This document shows positions 1 through 6,170 of a DNA stretch of 11,557 nucleotides, one piece after another. Both the position numbers and the translations under genes were made by a program. Source of the stretch: Solirubrobacterales bacterium (GTDB taxonomy: Bacteria; Actinomycetota; Thermoleophilia; Solirubrobacterales; Solirubrobacteraceae); the NCBI GenBank assembly GCA_016215085.1, contig JACRMD010000130.1, positions 12,415 to 23,971 on the forward strand, given 5' to 3'. The first letter of the stretch is position 1. Each line of letters begins with the position of its first letter. The notes beneath the pieces are model-generated. The model searched no databases. It was not told the DNA's origin and worked only from the letters and a program-made list of their open reading frames with translations.

Positions 1-125
1 GGCGCGCCGAGACCGCGCTGCCGCTGCTGGAGACCGACACGCTGATGGACACGCCCGAGGCGCGCGCCCGCGTGGCCGGCGAGGTGCTGCGCTTCGCGGA
101 TGCGCTGGCGGGGGCGCGCGCGTGA
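1..125 (+). CDS. cofD: 2-phospho-L-lactate transferase (CofD/FbiA), C-terminal end only
   Basis: Only the last 40 or so residues are present, read in the frame that ends with TGA at 123-125; the gene enters from the left edge. The tail contains ETDTLMDTPEARARV followed by a short amphipathic helix, which resembles the C-terminus of CofD/FbiA proteins (usually a TDTLM motif and then an AR..A.E.L helix). CofD transfers the phospholactyl (or phosphoenolpyruvyl) group from the GDP-activated donor to Fo, giving F420-0 or dehydro-F420-0. The identification rests on this short tail and on the neighbours: its stop codon overlaps the GTG of cofC by four bases, and cofE follows the same way, the expected F420 operon order. 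The fragment cannot show whether the catalytic part is intact. Confidence 0.8.
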   Translation, partial: RAETALPLLETDTLMDTPEARARVAGEVLRFADALAGARA

Positions 126-778
126 CCCGCACGACCGCGATCCTCCCGGTCAAGCGCTTCGGCTCGGCCAAGCAGCGGCTCGTCGACGCGATGACCGACG
201 GCACGCGCCGCGCCATGGCCGAGGCGATGGTCACCGACGTGCTGATCGCCCTGCGCCGCGCCAAGGAGGTCGACGAGGTGCTCGTCGTCACCGGCGAGCC
301 GGCGGCCGAGGCGCTCGCCGCGGGCTACGACGCGTCGGCGATCGTCGACGACCCCGACGACGCAGGCCACAACGTCGCCGCGCTGCGCGGCATCGAGGCG
401 GCGGTCGACCGCGGGGCCACGCGCGTCGTGCTCGTGCCCGGCGACTGCCCGGCGCTGGACCCGCGCCAGCTCGACGCGCTGCTGGCGCGCCACCACGAGG
501 GCGTCGTCGTCGTCCCCGACCGCCACGGGACCGGCACCAACGCGCTCGTGCTCACGCCGCCCGACGTCGTGGAGCCGGCCTTCGGGCCGGGCAGCCGTGA
601 CCGCCACGAAGAGCTCGCACGGGCCGCGGGCGCGTCGGTGGCGGTCGTCGAGGTGCCGACGCTCGGCCTCGACGTCGACACGCTCGACGACCTCGAGGCG
701 CTGCGCGGCGCGCTGGACGAGCTGCACGGCGGCGCCTCGCACACGCGCGGGATGCTCGCGCGGGTGGCGCGCAAGTGA
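122..778 (+). CDS. cofC: 2-phospho-L-lactate / phosphoenolpyruvate guanylyltransferase (CofC/FbiD)
   Basis: The 218-residue product has the usual CofC length. It begins TRTTAILPVKRFGSAKQRL, the nucleotide-binding LPVK....AK.RL signature at residues 8-20. It has the GDCPAL metal/nucleotide motif at 107-112, the PDRHGTGTNAL substrate loop at 132-142, and an FGPGSRDRHEE segment near 154-164, all typical of the family. The enzyme joins GTP to a three-carbon phospho-acid for use by CofD. Actinobacterial homologues (FbiD) are known to take phosphoenolpyruvate, archaeal ones 2-phospholactate; the sequence alone does not settle which applies here. The start is the GTG at 122, within the GTGA overlap with the cofD stop, so translation is probably coupled. 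The stop likewise overlaps the cofE start. Cytosolic. Confidence 0.93.
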   Translation: MTRTTAILPVKRFGSAKQRLVDAMTDGTRRAMAEAMVTDVLIALRRAKEVDEVLVVTGEPAAEALAAGYDASAIVDDPDDAGHNVAALRGIEAAVDRGATRVVLVPGDCPALDPRQLDALLARHHEGVVVVPDRHGTGTNALVLTPPDVVEPAFGPGSRDRHEELARAAGASVAVVEVPTLGLDVDTLDDLEALRGALDELHGGASHTRGMLARVARK

Positions 779-1518
779 TCCAGGCCCGCGCGCTGCCGCG
801 GATCCCGGAGGTCCGCCCGGGCGACGACCTCGCGGCGCTGCTGACCGCCGCCGCGGCGACGCTCGTCGAGCCCTTCCCGCGCGGGGCGGTGCTCGTCGTG
901 GCGCACAAGGTGGTGTCCAAGGCCGAGGGGCGGCTCGTCGCGCTCGACGACGTCACGCCGTCGCCCCGCGCCGAGGAGCTCGCGCGCGACCTCGGCAAGG
1001 ACCCGCGCCACGTCGAGGTCGTGCTCTCCGAGACCGCGGAGATCGTGCGCGCCGAGCGCGGCGTCCTGATCTGCCGCACGCACCACGGCTTCGTGTGCGC
1101 CAACGCGGGCGTGGACGCGTCCAACGCCGGCGAGGGCGCGGTCGTGCTCCTGCCGCGCGACCCCGACGGCTCCGCCCGCCGCCTGCGCGCCGCCCTGCCC
1201 GGCCACCCGGCCGTCGTGATCGCGGACTCGTTCGGGCGCGCGTGGCGCCACGGGCAGGTCGACGTCGCCATCGGGATCGCCGGCCTGCGGCCGCTGGAGG
1301 ACTGGCGCGGCCGCCACGACGCGCACGGCCGCGAGCTGCACGCGACGTGGATCGCGGTCGCCGACCAGATCGCCGCGGCGGCCGACCTCGCGCGCGGCGG
1401 CAAGGACGCGGGCGAGCCCGCCGTCCTGCTCAGCGGCCTGGACCGCTGGACCACGCGCGACGACGGCCCCGGCGCCGCCGCGCTGCTGCGGCCGCCGGCC
1501 GAGGACCTCTTCGCCTAG
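775..1518 (+). CDS. cofE: Coenzyme F420-0:L-glutamate ligase (CofE), single-domain form
   Basis: The 247-residue product matches the CofE ligase fold. Visible signatures are AHKVVSKAEGR at 43-53, HHGFVCANAGVDASN at 103-117 and DSFGRAWRHGQVDVAIGIAG at 151-170, followed by a DQIAAAADL helix near 197-205. CofE adds one or more gamma-linked glutamates to F420-0 using GTP. The mycobacterial orthologue FbiB (about 450 residues) has an extra C-terminal FMN reductase domain that reduces dehydro-F420-0. This protein stops right after the ligase domain, so that activity is absent from it. It starts at the GTG of 775, overlapping the cofC stop by four bases, with no clear Shine-Dalgarno sequence, which fits translational coupling. 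It is the last gene of the operon; a strong hairpin follows 15 bases after the stop. Confidence 0.93.
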   Translation: MIQARALPRIPEVRPGDDLAALLTAAAATLVEPFPRGAVLVVAHKVVSKAEGRLVALDDVTPSPRAEELARDLGKDPRHVEVVLSETAEIVRAERGVLICRTHHGFVCANAGVDASNAGEGAVVLLPRDPDGSARRLRAALPGHPAVVIADSFGRAWRHGQVDVAIGIAGLRPLEDWRGRHDAHGRELHATWIAVADQIAAAADLARGGKDAGEPAVLLSGLDRWTTRDDGPGAAALLRPPAEDLFA

Positions 1519-1532
1519 CCGCCGCGCCGCCG

Positions 1533-1577
1533 CGAGTGTCGACTTGATGCCCGCGCCGGGCATCAGGTCGACACTCG
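1533..1577. repeat. 21-bp near-perfect palindromic hairpin after cofE
   Basis: The arms at 1533-1553 and 1557-1577 are reverse complements over 21 bases with a single G.T mismatch and a three-base loop (CGC). The outer part reads CGAGTGTCGAC and the inner part GATGCCCG. The hairpin sits between the cofE stop and the next gene. It could be an intrinsic terminator, although no T-run follows, as is common in high-GC actinobacteria. It could also be one copy of a REP-like dispersed palindrome, or a protein binding site. The structure is seen directly; the role is inferred. Confidence 0.75.
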
Positions 1578-1584
1578 GCGCGCT

Positions 1585-1613
1585 GGGGTGGTGGGCGGGC
1601 GGCGAGGGGCGGG
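1585..1613 (+). other. G-run tract with G-quadruplex potential
   Basis: Five runs of three or four G (1585-1588, 1593-1595, 1597-1599, 1606-1609, 1611-1613) lie within 29 bases on the + strand, with loops of 4, 1, 6 and 1 bases. This satisfies the usual four-run quadruplex pattern with one run to spare. It lies just before the MFS gene and just after the hairpin, so it would be in the leader or promoter of that gene. In a genome this GC-rich such tracts can occur by chance. Confidence 0.35.
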
Positions 1614-1654
1614 AAGGATCGGGCGCGAGGTGGCGTCCTCGCATCCGACCCCTC

Positions 1655-2908
1655 ATGCCCCGCTCCCCGTCTCCCCACCGCGCTCGCGGCGCGCTCGTCC
1701 CTGCCCGCCGCGACTCCCGGCTGCTCGTCGGCGCCGTCGGCGTCTCCGCGCTCGGCGACTTCCTGCTGTGGATCCCGCTCACCCTCCACGTGCAGGAGCA
1801 GACCGGCTCCGGCCTGGCCGTGGCCGGCCTGTTCATCGCGCTCTGGGCGCCGCTGGTGCTGCTGGCGCCCGTGGCCGGCCTGCTCGTCGACCGGGCCGAG
1901 GCGCGCGGCGTGCTGCTCGCCAGCGCGCTCGTGCAGCTCGCCGCGGCCGCCGCGCTGGCCGCCGCGCTGGGCTCGACCGCCGCGATCCTCGGGCTGGCCG
2001 CCGTGCTCGGCGCCGGCAACGCGATCGCCCAGCCGGCCGAGTTCTCGCTCGTGCCGGTCATCGCGCGCGGCGAGGACCTGCGGCGCCTCAACGGCCACGT
2101 CGAGACCGCCCGCTACACGGGGATGACGCTCGGCCCGCTGCTGGGCGGCGTGCTGGCGGGCTTCGGCGGCACCGAGATCGCGATGCTCGCCAACGCGGCG
2201 ACGTTCGCCGCGCTGGCCGCGGCGGCCCTCCTGCTGCACGCGCGGCGCCGGCCGGACCCGGCGGCGACCGGCCACGACCGCGCCCGCGACGGCCTCGTGC
2301 ACCTGGCCGCCGACGGCACGCTGCGCCTCGCCGTCGGCGTGGTCGTCGCGTCGCTGGTGGTGATGACGGCGACGCCGGCCGCGGAGGTGTTCTTCATCAA
2401 GGAGGAGCTCGACGCGTCGGACCTGGCCTACGGCGCCTTCTTCGCCGCCTGGACGCTGGGCATGGTCGGCGGCGCCCTCGTGGTCGCGCGCCGCGTGCCC
2501 GCCGCGCTGGTGGCGACCGGCGCCCTGGTGGCCGTCGCGGTGCAGGGCGCCGGCATCGCGCTGCCGACGGCCTGGCCCACGATCGGCGCCGCCGCGGCGC
2601 TCGCGGTCGTCGGCGGCCTCGGCCACGGCACGAAGAACGTCCTCATGCGCGTGCTCATCCAGGAGCGCGTGCCCGACCACCTGCACGGCCGTGCGTTCGC
2701 CGCCTACAACGGGCTGCGCAACGGCGCCGAGCTGATCGCGCTGGCGGGCGGCGGCGTGCTCATCGCGGCGCTGGGCGGGCGCGCGACGCTCGCGCTGGCC
2801 GGCGGCCTGTCGGTGCTCGCGGCGCTCGCCGGCCTGGCCCTCCAGCGCCGTGTCGGGCTCCTGTCCCCGCGCCTGCGTCCGCTGGCCCAGGGAGGCGGTG
2901 CCGCCTAG
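1655..2908 (+). CDS. MFS transporter, DHA3/EntS-like putative drug or metabolite exporter
   Basis: The 417-residue product is almost entirely hydrophobic Ala/Leu/Val/Gly segments, as expected for about 12 membrane helices. The first follows a basic N-terminus (about residues 22-44). A motif-A-like GLLVDR loop lies at 75-80 between helices 2 and 3. A hydrophilic mid-protein loop, about 195-222 and rich in Arg and Asp, separates the two six-helix halves. The second-half signature RVPDHLHGRAFAAYNGLRNG at 338-357 is typical of the MFS_3 / enterobactin-exporter-like (DHA3) group. The substrate cannot be read from sequence. I chose the ATG at 1655: an upstream TTG at 1544 in the same frame would put a 37-residue extension inside the palindrome and G-run tract. 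No good Shine-Dalgarno sequence is visible. A role in exporting something made by neighbouring genes is possible but unsupported. Confidence 0.85.
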   Translation: MPRSPSPHRARGALVPARRDSRLLVGAVGVSALGDFLLWIPLTLHVQEQTGSGLAVAGLFIALWAPLVLLAPVAGLLVDRAEARGVLLASALVQLAAAAALAAALGSTAAILGLAAVLGAGNAIAQPAEFSLVPVIARGEDLRRLNGHVETARYTGMTLGPLLGGVLAGFGGTEIAMLANAATFAALAAAALLLHARRRPDPAATGHDRARDGLVHLAADGTLRLAVGVVVASLVVMTATPAAEVFFIKEELDASDLAYGAFFAAWTLGMVGGALVVARRVPAALVATGALVAVAVQGAGIALPTAWPTIGAAAALAVVGGLGHGTKNVLMRVLIQERVPDHLHGRAFAAYNGLRNGAELIALAGGGVLIAALGGRATLALAGGLSVLAALAGLALQRRVGLLSPRLRPLAQGGGAA

Positions 2909-2911
2909 GAT
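2906..2911 (+). promoter_or_regulatory. Predicted -10 element (TAGGAT) of a leaderless promoter for the S1 protease
   Basis: TAGGAT is followed by six bases (CGCGCG) and then the ATG at 2918. This is the distance at which transcription would start at or next to the start codon. The first three bases are also the TAG stop of the MFS gene. No convincing -35 hexamer or Shine-Dalgarno sequence is visible. The same arrangement recurs at three other gene starts in this window. Confidence 0.55.
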
Positions 2912-2917
2912 CGCGCG

Positions 2918-3667
2918 ATGCGATCCCTCGGAGCCCTCGTGGCCACCCTCGCGGCCTGCGCCCTCGCCGCCTCCCCCGCCGGCGCCATCGTCTTCGGCAG
3001 CCCCGACGGCAACGGCCACCCCAACGTCGGCGGCCTCGTCTCGCCGACGCAGTACTCCGACGGCACCTGGATCTACTGCTCGGGCACGCTGGTCTCCTCG
3101 ACGGTGTTCGTCACCGCCGCGCACTGCGCGGAGGGCGACCGCGTCCGCGTCACGTTCGACCCGGCCTACCAGACGGGCGACACGACCTACGCGGGCACCT
3201 TCCACGGCGACCCGGCCTACAACGCCACGCAGAGCGACCCGCACGACCTGGCCGTCGTCGTCCTCGACAAGCCCGTCAAGGGCATCGCGCCCGTGAAGCT
3301 GCCGAAGGCCGGCTCGCTGTCCGCGCTGCCCGCCGACCAGCAGTTCACCTCGGTCGGCTACGGCGCCTACGAGGTGACCAACCAGCCCGGCGGCCACCAG
3401 TACCTCTACAACGACGTCCGCGGCGTGGCGACCGGCACGCTCAACGCCATCAACAAGGCCTGGCTGCGGATCGGCGCCAACCCGTCCACCGGCAACGGCG
3501 GCACGTGCTACGGCGACTCGGGCGGGCCGAACTTCCTCGGCACCTCGAGCGTCCTGGCCGCGACGACCATCACCGGCGACGCGATCTGCCGCTCGACGAA
3601 CGTCACCTACCGCCTGGACACCGCCGCCGCCCGCGCGTTCCTCGGGCAGTACGTCGCGCTCCCCTAG
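2918..3667 (+). CDS. Secreted trypsin-fold (S1 family) serine protease
   Basis: The 249-residue product starts with a classical Sec signal peptide: M-R, a hydrophobic stretch at about 4-18, then SPAGA with an AxA-type cleavage site after Ala23. The mature chain carries the full S1 triad: His69 in TAAHC, Asp110 in HDLAVV and Ser201 in GDSGGP. Probable disulfides are Cys54-Cys70 and Cys197-Cys224. The position equivalent to chymotrypsin 189 (six before the catalytic Ser) is Gly195, so trypsin-like Arg/Lys specificity is unlikely. Predicted cleavage leaves an N-terminus of I-V-F-G, like the Ile-Val end that activates trypsin-type enzymes, so no separate propeptide seems needed. It is expected to act outside the cell on proteins; no target can be named. 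It follows the MFS gene by 9 bases but appears to have its own promoter. Confidence 0.9.
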   Translation: MRSLGALVATLAACALAASPAGAIVFGSPDGNGHPNVGGLVSPTQYSDGTWIYCSGTLVSSTVFVTAAHCAEGDRVRVTFDPAYQTGDTTYAGTFHGDPAYNATQSDPHDLAVVVLDKPVKGIAPVKLPKAGSLSALPADQQFTSVGYGAYEVTNQPGGHQYLYNDVRGVATGTLNAINKAWLRIGANPSTGNGGTCYGDSGGPNFLGTSSVLAATTITGDAICRSTNVTYRLDTAAARAFLGQYVALP

Positions 3668-3692
3668 CCGCGACACACCGTTTCCTGTCAGG

Positions 3693-3723
3693 CTCCTCTC
3701 CGCGCAAGACCGCCGGAGAGGAG
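3693..3723 (+). promoter_or_regulatory. Leader hairpin that pairs with the Shine-Dalgarno sequence of the downstream oxidoreductase gene
   Basis: CTCCTCTCCG at 3693-3702 is the exact reverse complement of CGGAGAGGAG at 3714-3723, a 10-bp stem with an 11-base loop. The right arm contains all but the last base of the Shine-Dalgarno sequence of the gene starting at 3730, so in RNA the left arm acts as an anti-SD. This could hold translation off until the stem is opened by temperature, a protein, a ligand or an upstream ribosome. It could also simply terminate the protease transcript, though no T-run follows. The pairing is seen directly; regulation is inferred. Confidence 0.5.
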
Positions 3724-3724
3724 G
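3719..3724 (+). promoter_or_regulatory. Strong Shine-Dalgarno sequence AGGAGG setting the start at 3730
   Basis: AGGAGG is five bases before the GTG at 3730. The reading frame is open far upstream, so this site together with the start of the FAD-binding fold decides the start codon. It is the clearest ribosome binding site among the transcription-unit heads in the window. Confidence 0.7.
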
Positions 3725-3729
3725 CTGAC

Positions 3730-5154
3730 GTGGAGAGGTTCGACGTGGTCGTGGTCGGCGCCCGCCTCGCGGGCTGCGCCGTCGCGGCGCCGCTCGCCCG
3801 CGCCGGGCGCCGCGTGCTGGTGCTCGACCGCATGCGCTTCCCCTCCGACCAGCTCTCCACCCACGTGCTGCTGCCGTCGGGCACGGGCGAGCTGGCCAAG
3901 CTGGGGGCGCTGCCGCGGATCCTCGCCCTGGACCCGACCCGCGTGACGCACGTGCAGGTCGTGGCCGACGGCGTGAGCTGCCGCGAGCGGATGCGCCCGA
4001 CGCCCGAGGGCATCGACTTCGGCGTCTGCGTCCCGCGCGACCTCCAGGACGTCGAGCTCGTCGCCGCCGCGCGCGAGCAGGGCGCCGAGGTCCGCGAGCG
4101 CTGCGCGGTCGAGGGCCTGCTGTGGCGCGCCGGCCGGGTCTGCGGCGTGCGCTACCGCGACCCCGACGGCCGGGAGCACGAGGCCGCCGCCACGCTCGTC
4201 GTGGGGGCCGACGGCCGGCGGTCGACGGTCGCCGCGCACGTCGGCTCCTGGCGGCCCTACCGCGTCTCGCGCAACGGCCGCGGCCTGGTGTTCCGCTACC
4301 TCGACGACCCGCGCATGGGCACGCCCGAGGCCACCACGTACATCCAGTGGCGCGAGGGCGACGGCATCGCGTTCGCGTTCCCGACGACGCCCGCCGGCCG
4401 CCTGCTCGTCCTGCTCATGGGCCACCGCGACGAGGTCGCCGACGCGCGGCGCGACCCCGAGGGCTACTGGCGGCGCAAGCTCGCCGAGCACCCGGGGCTG
4501 GCCGAGCGGGTCGCCGGCGCGCCGCAGGGCTCCAAGCTGCGCTCGACCGGCGAGACGCCGGCGTTCTTCCGCGCGTCGTCGGGCCCGGGCTGGGCGCTGG
4601 CCGGCGACGCCGGCCACTTCAAGGACCCGGTCACCGGCCAGGGCATGCGCGACGCGCTGTGGGCCGGGCGAACGCTGGCCGAGCACGTGCTGGCGGTGCT
4701 CGACGACCCGGAGGCGGTCGACCTCGCCACCCGCGCCTGGGAGGCGGCCCGCGACGCCGAGTGCCTGCCGGCCTACCACTTCGCCAACAGCGACACCCGC
4801 GTGGAGTCGCCGTCGCCGATCATGCGCGAGGTCGTCCGCGACGCCGGCCGGACCGAGGAGCCCGACCTCGGCGACCTCTTCGGCCGCGCCCGCGACCCGC
4901 ACGAGATCGTGCCGCCGGCGCGCATCGCGCGAGCGCTCGCGTCCGCGCTGCGGCGGGGCGAGATTCCGCGCCGCGAGGTGCTGCGCCGCGCGCTCGACGA
5001 GGGCCGCACCGCGATCCGGGCCGAGCGCGAGCGCCGGGCGGCCGCCTTCCGCGCCCCCGGGCCGATCCGCGGCTCCGACCACCCCGGAGCGGTGTGGCCG
5101 GCGCCGCCGGCGTCGCGCGCCCGCGACGAGGAGCGCGTGGAGGCCGCCGCGTGA
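3730..5154 (+). CDS. FAD-dependent oxidoreductase, geranylgeranyl reductase / PHBH-type monooxygenase superfamily
   Basis: The 474-residue product has the three marks of the p-hydroxybenzoate-hydroxylase fold. The N-terminal dinucleotide motif is DVVVVGARLAG at 5-15 (the GAR-x-AG variant of GxGxxG), ending in the acidic residue of VLVLDR. The DG motif is VVGADGRRST around 157-166. The GD motif is WALAGDAGHFKDPVTGQG around 288-305, which binds the FAD ribityl chain. Such enzymes hydroxylate aromatic or other small molecules with NAD(P)H and O2, or reduce isoprenoid double bonds; the substrate cannot be read here. About 100 residues after the usual core are helical, Arg/Ala/Glu-rich and probably partly disordered at the end. 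The gene starts at a GTG behind a strong Shine-Dalgarno sequence inside a hairpin. Its TGA overlaps the GTG of the nitrilase-like gene by four bases, so the two proteins are probably made together and may act in one pathway. Confidence 0.85.
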   Translation: MERFDVVVVGARLAGCAVAAPLARAGRRVLVLDRMRFPSDQLSTHVLLPSGTGELAKLGALPRILALDPTRVTHVQVVADGVSCRERMRPTPEGIDFGVCVPRDLQDVELVAAAREQGAEVRERCAVEGLLWRAGRVCGVRYRDPDGREHEAAATLVVGADGRRSTVAAHVGSWRPYRVSRNGRGLVFRYLDDPRMGTPEATTYIQWREGDGIAFAFPTTPAGRLLVLLMGHRDEVADARRDPEGYWRRKLAEHPGLAERVAGAPQGSKLRSTGETPAFFRASSGPGWALAGDAGHFKDPVTGQGMRDALWAGRTLAEHVLAVLDDPEAVDLATRAWEAARDAECLPAYHFANSDTRVESPSPIMREVVRDAGRTEEPDLGDLFGRARDPHEIVPPARIARALASALRRGEIPRREVLRRALDEGRTAIRAERERRAAAFRAPGPIRGSDHPGAVWPAPPASRARDEERVEAAA

Positions 5155-6170
5155 CCCGCATCGCCGTCGTCCAGCCCGCGCTCGAGCTCGGCGCCGTCGG
5201 GCGCAACCTGGAGCGCATCGAGGACCTCGTCCGCGACGCGCACCGCGAGCACGGCGCCGACGTCATGGTCGTGCCGGAGGCGTGCACGACGCCCAACGTG
5301 TACGCCAAGGTGCTGCGCGGCACCGCGCGCCCGGTCGACGGCCGGCCGCTGCAGCTGCTCGCCCGCCTCGCGCGCGAGCTCGACTGCCTCGTCGCGGGCG
5401 GGTTCGTCGCCGTCCGCGGCCGCCACGCCTACGGCACGTACGTGCTGGCCGAGCCCTCCGGCGCGCTGCACCTGCACGACAAGGACATCCCGACCGCGTG
5501 GGAGCAGCACTTCTACGTCGGCGGCGACGACGCCGGCACGCCGCACTGCGCCGCGCTGGGCTGCACGGTCGGCCTGATGTCGGGCTGGGAGTGGGCGCGC
5601 ATGCGGACGTCGGCGCGGGTGCGCGCCGCGGGCGCGCGGCTCGTGCTGGGCGGCATGTGCTGGCCCTCGATGCCGCTGAACTGGCCGGGGCCGCTGCGCT
5701 GGTGGTCGGCGCGCGAGCACGCCGCGTGGCGGCGCCAGGCGCGCGAGCTGCCGGGCCAGGTGGCGCGCCTCACCGGCGTGCCCGTGGCCCACGCGTCGCA
5801 CGTCGGCCCGGTCACGGGCGAGACGCCGCTGGGCCCGGGGATCCCGTGGAGCACGCAGATGCTCGGCGAGTCCCAGGTCTGCGACCGCGACGGGACGATC
5901 CTGGCCCGCCTCTCGCTGGAGGACGGCGAAGGCCACGTGGCCGCCGACGTCGACCTGCGCGAGCCCGCGCCGCTGGACCCGATCCGCGACCGGTTCTGGA
6001 TCCCGGACTTCAGCGCGACCACGCACGTGGCGTGGCACGCGATGAACGCCCACGGCGCGCTGGCCTACCGCGTCCGCCACGCGCGCCGCGGCTTCCCGTG
6101 GCAGGCGTGGCCGGCGGGCGACCTGCCCGATGACGTGCCGGCCGAGACGCCGGCCCACGCCACGTCCTAG
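5151..6170 (+). CDS. Nitrilase-superfamily (carbon-nitrogen hydrolase) protein lacking the catalytic cysteine
   Basis: The 339-residue product fits the nitrilase fold. It opens with TRIAVVQPALELG, has the catalytic-type Glu43 in VVPEACTTP and Lys111 in HLHDKDIP. Active members have a Cys about 35 residues after the Lys, in a motif such as ICWE or ICYD. The matching segment here reads VGLMSGWEWARMRTSARVRA from 140, so Ser144-Gly145 stand where the Cys should be. The nearest cysteines are 138 and 170. It may be a non-catalytic homologue, use another nucleophile, or belong to a subgroup with altered chemistry; a base-call error is also possible. The GTG start lies in the GTGA overlap with the FAD enzyme, seven bases after GGAGG (5139-5143). 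The stop shares a CTAG with the greA stop on the other strand. The fold is secure; activity and substrate are unknown. Confidence 0.8.
   Translation: MTRIAVVQPALELGAVGRNLERIEDLVRDAHREHGADVMVVPEACTTPNVYAKVLRGTARPVDGRPLQLLARLARELDCLVAGGFVAVRGRHAYGTYVLAEPSGALHLHDKDIPTAWEQHFYVGGDDAGTPHCAALGCTVGLMSGWEWARMRTSARVRAAGARLVLGGMCWPSMPLNWPGPLRWWSAREHAAWRRQARELPGQVARLTGVPVAHASHVGPVTGETPLGPGIPWSTQMLGESQVCDRDGTILARLSLEDGEGHVAADVDLREPAPLDPIRDRFWIPDFSATTHVAWHAMNAHGALAYRVRHARRGFPWQAWPAGDLPDDVPAETPAHATS

Noticed and set aside
1544..1654. TTG start giving the MFS protein 37 extra residues
   Set aside because: The extension would be encoded by the palindrome and the G-run tract, has no transporter features, and the ATG at 1655 precedes the normal basic N-terminus.
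325..2091. Long open frame on the - strand opposite cofC, cofE and the start of the MFS gene
   Set aside because: Arg/Ala/Ser-rich low-complexity translation with no motif. Stops are rare in every frame at this GC content, and the + strand genes here are clearly real.
1430..3676. 748-codon open frame on the - strand opposite the MFS and protease genes
   Set aside because: Repetitive Arg/Gly/Asp/Gln-rich translation typical of antisense to GC-rich genes; the + strand carries a complete S1 protease with an intact triad and a convincing permease.
1588..5154. A single giant + strand protein running into the FAD oxidoreductase
   Set aside because: The frame is open by chance upstream of 3730. 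The FAD-binding fold begins exactly at the GTG at 3730 behind AGGAGG, and the upstream part is an out-of-frame reading of the MFS and protease genes.
6136..6156. GCCGGC inverted repeat near the end of the nitrilase-like gene as a terminator
   Set aside because: Only a 6-bp stem of a very common GC-rich hexamer, inside coding sequence and without a T-run; no better than chance at this composition.
4122..6170. Longer version of the nitrilase-like protein with an N-terminal extension
   Set aside because: The extension is an out-of-frame Arg-rich reading of the FAD gene; the nitrilase fold starts at the GTG at 5151, coupled to the upstream stop.
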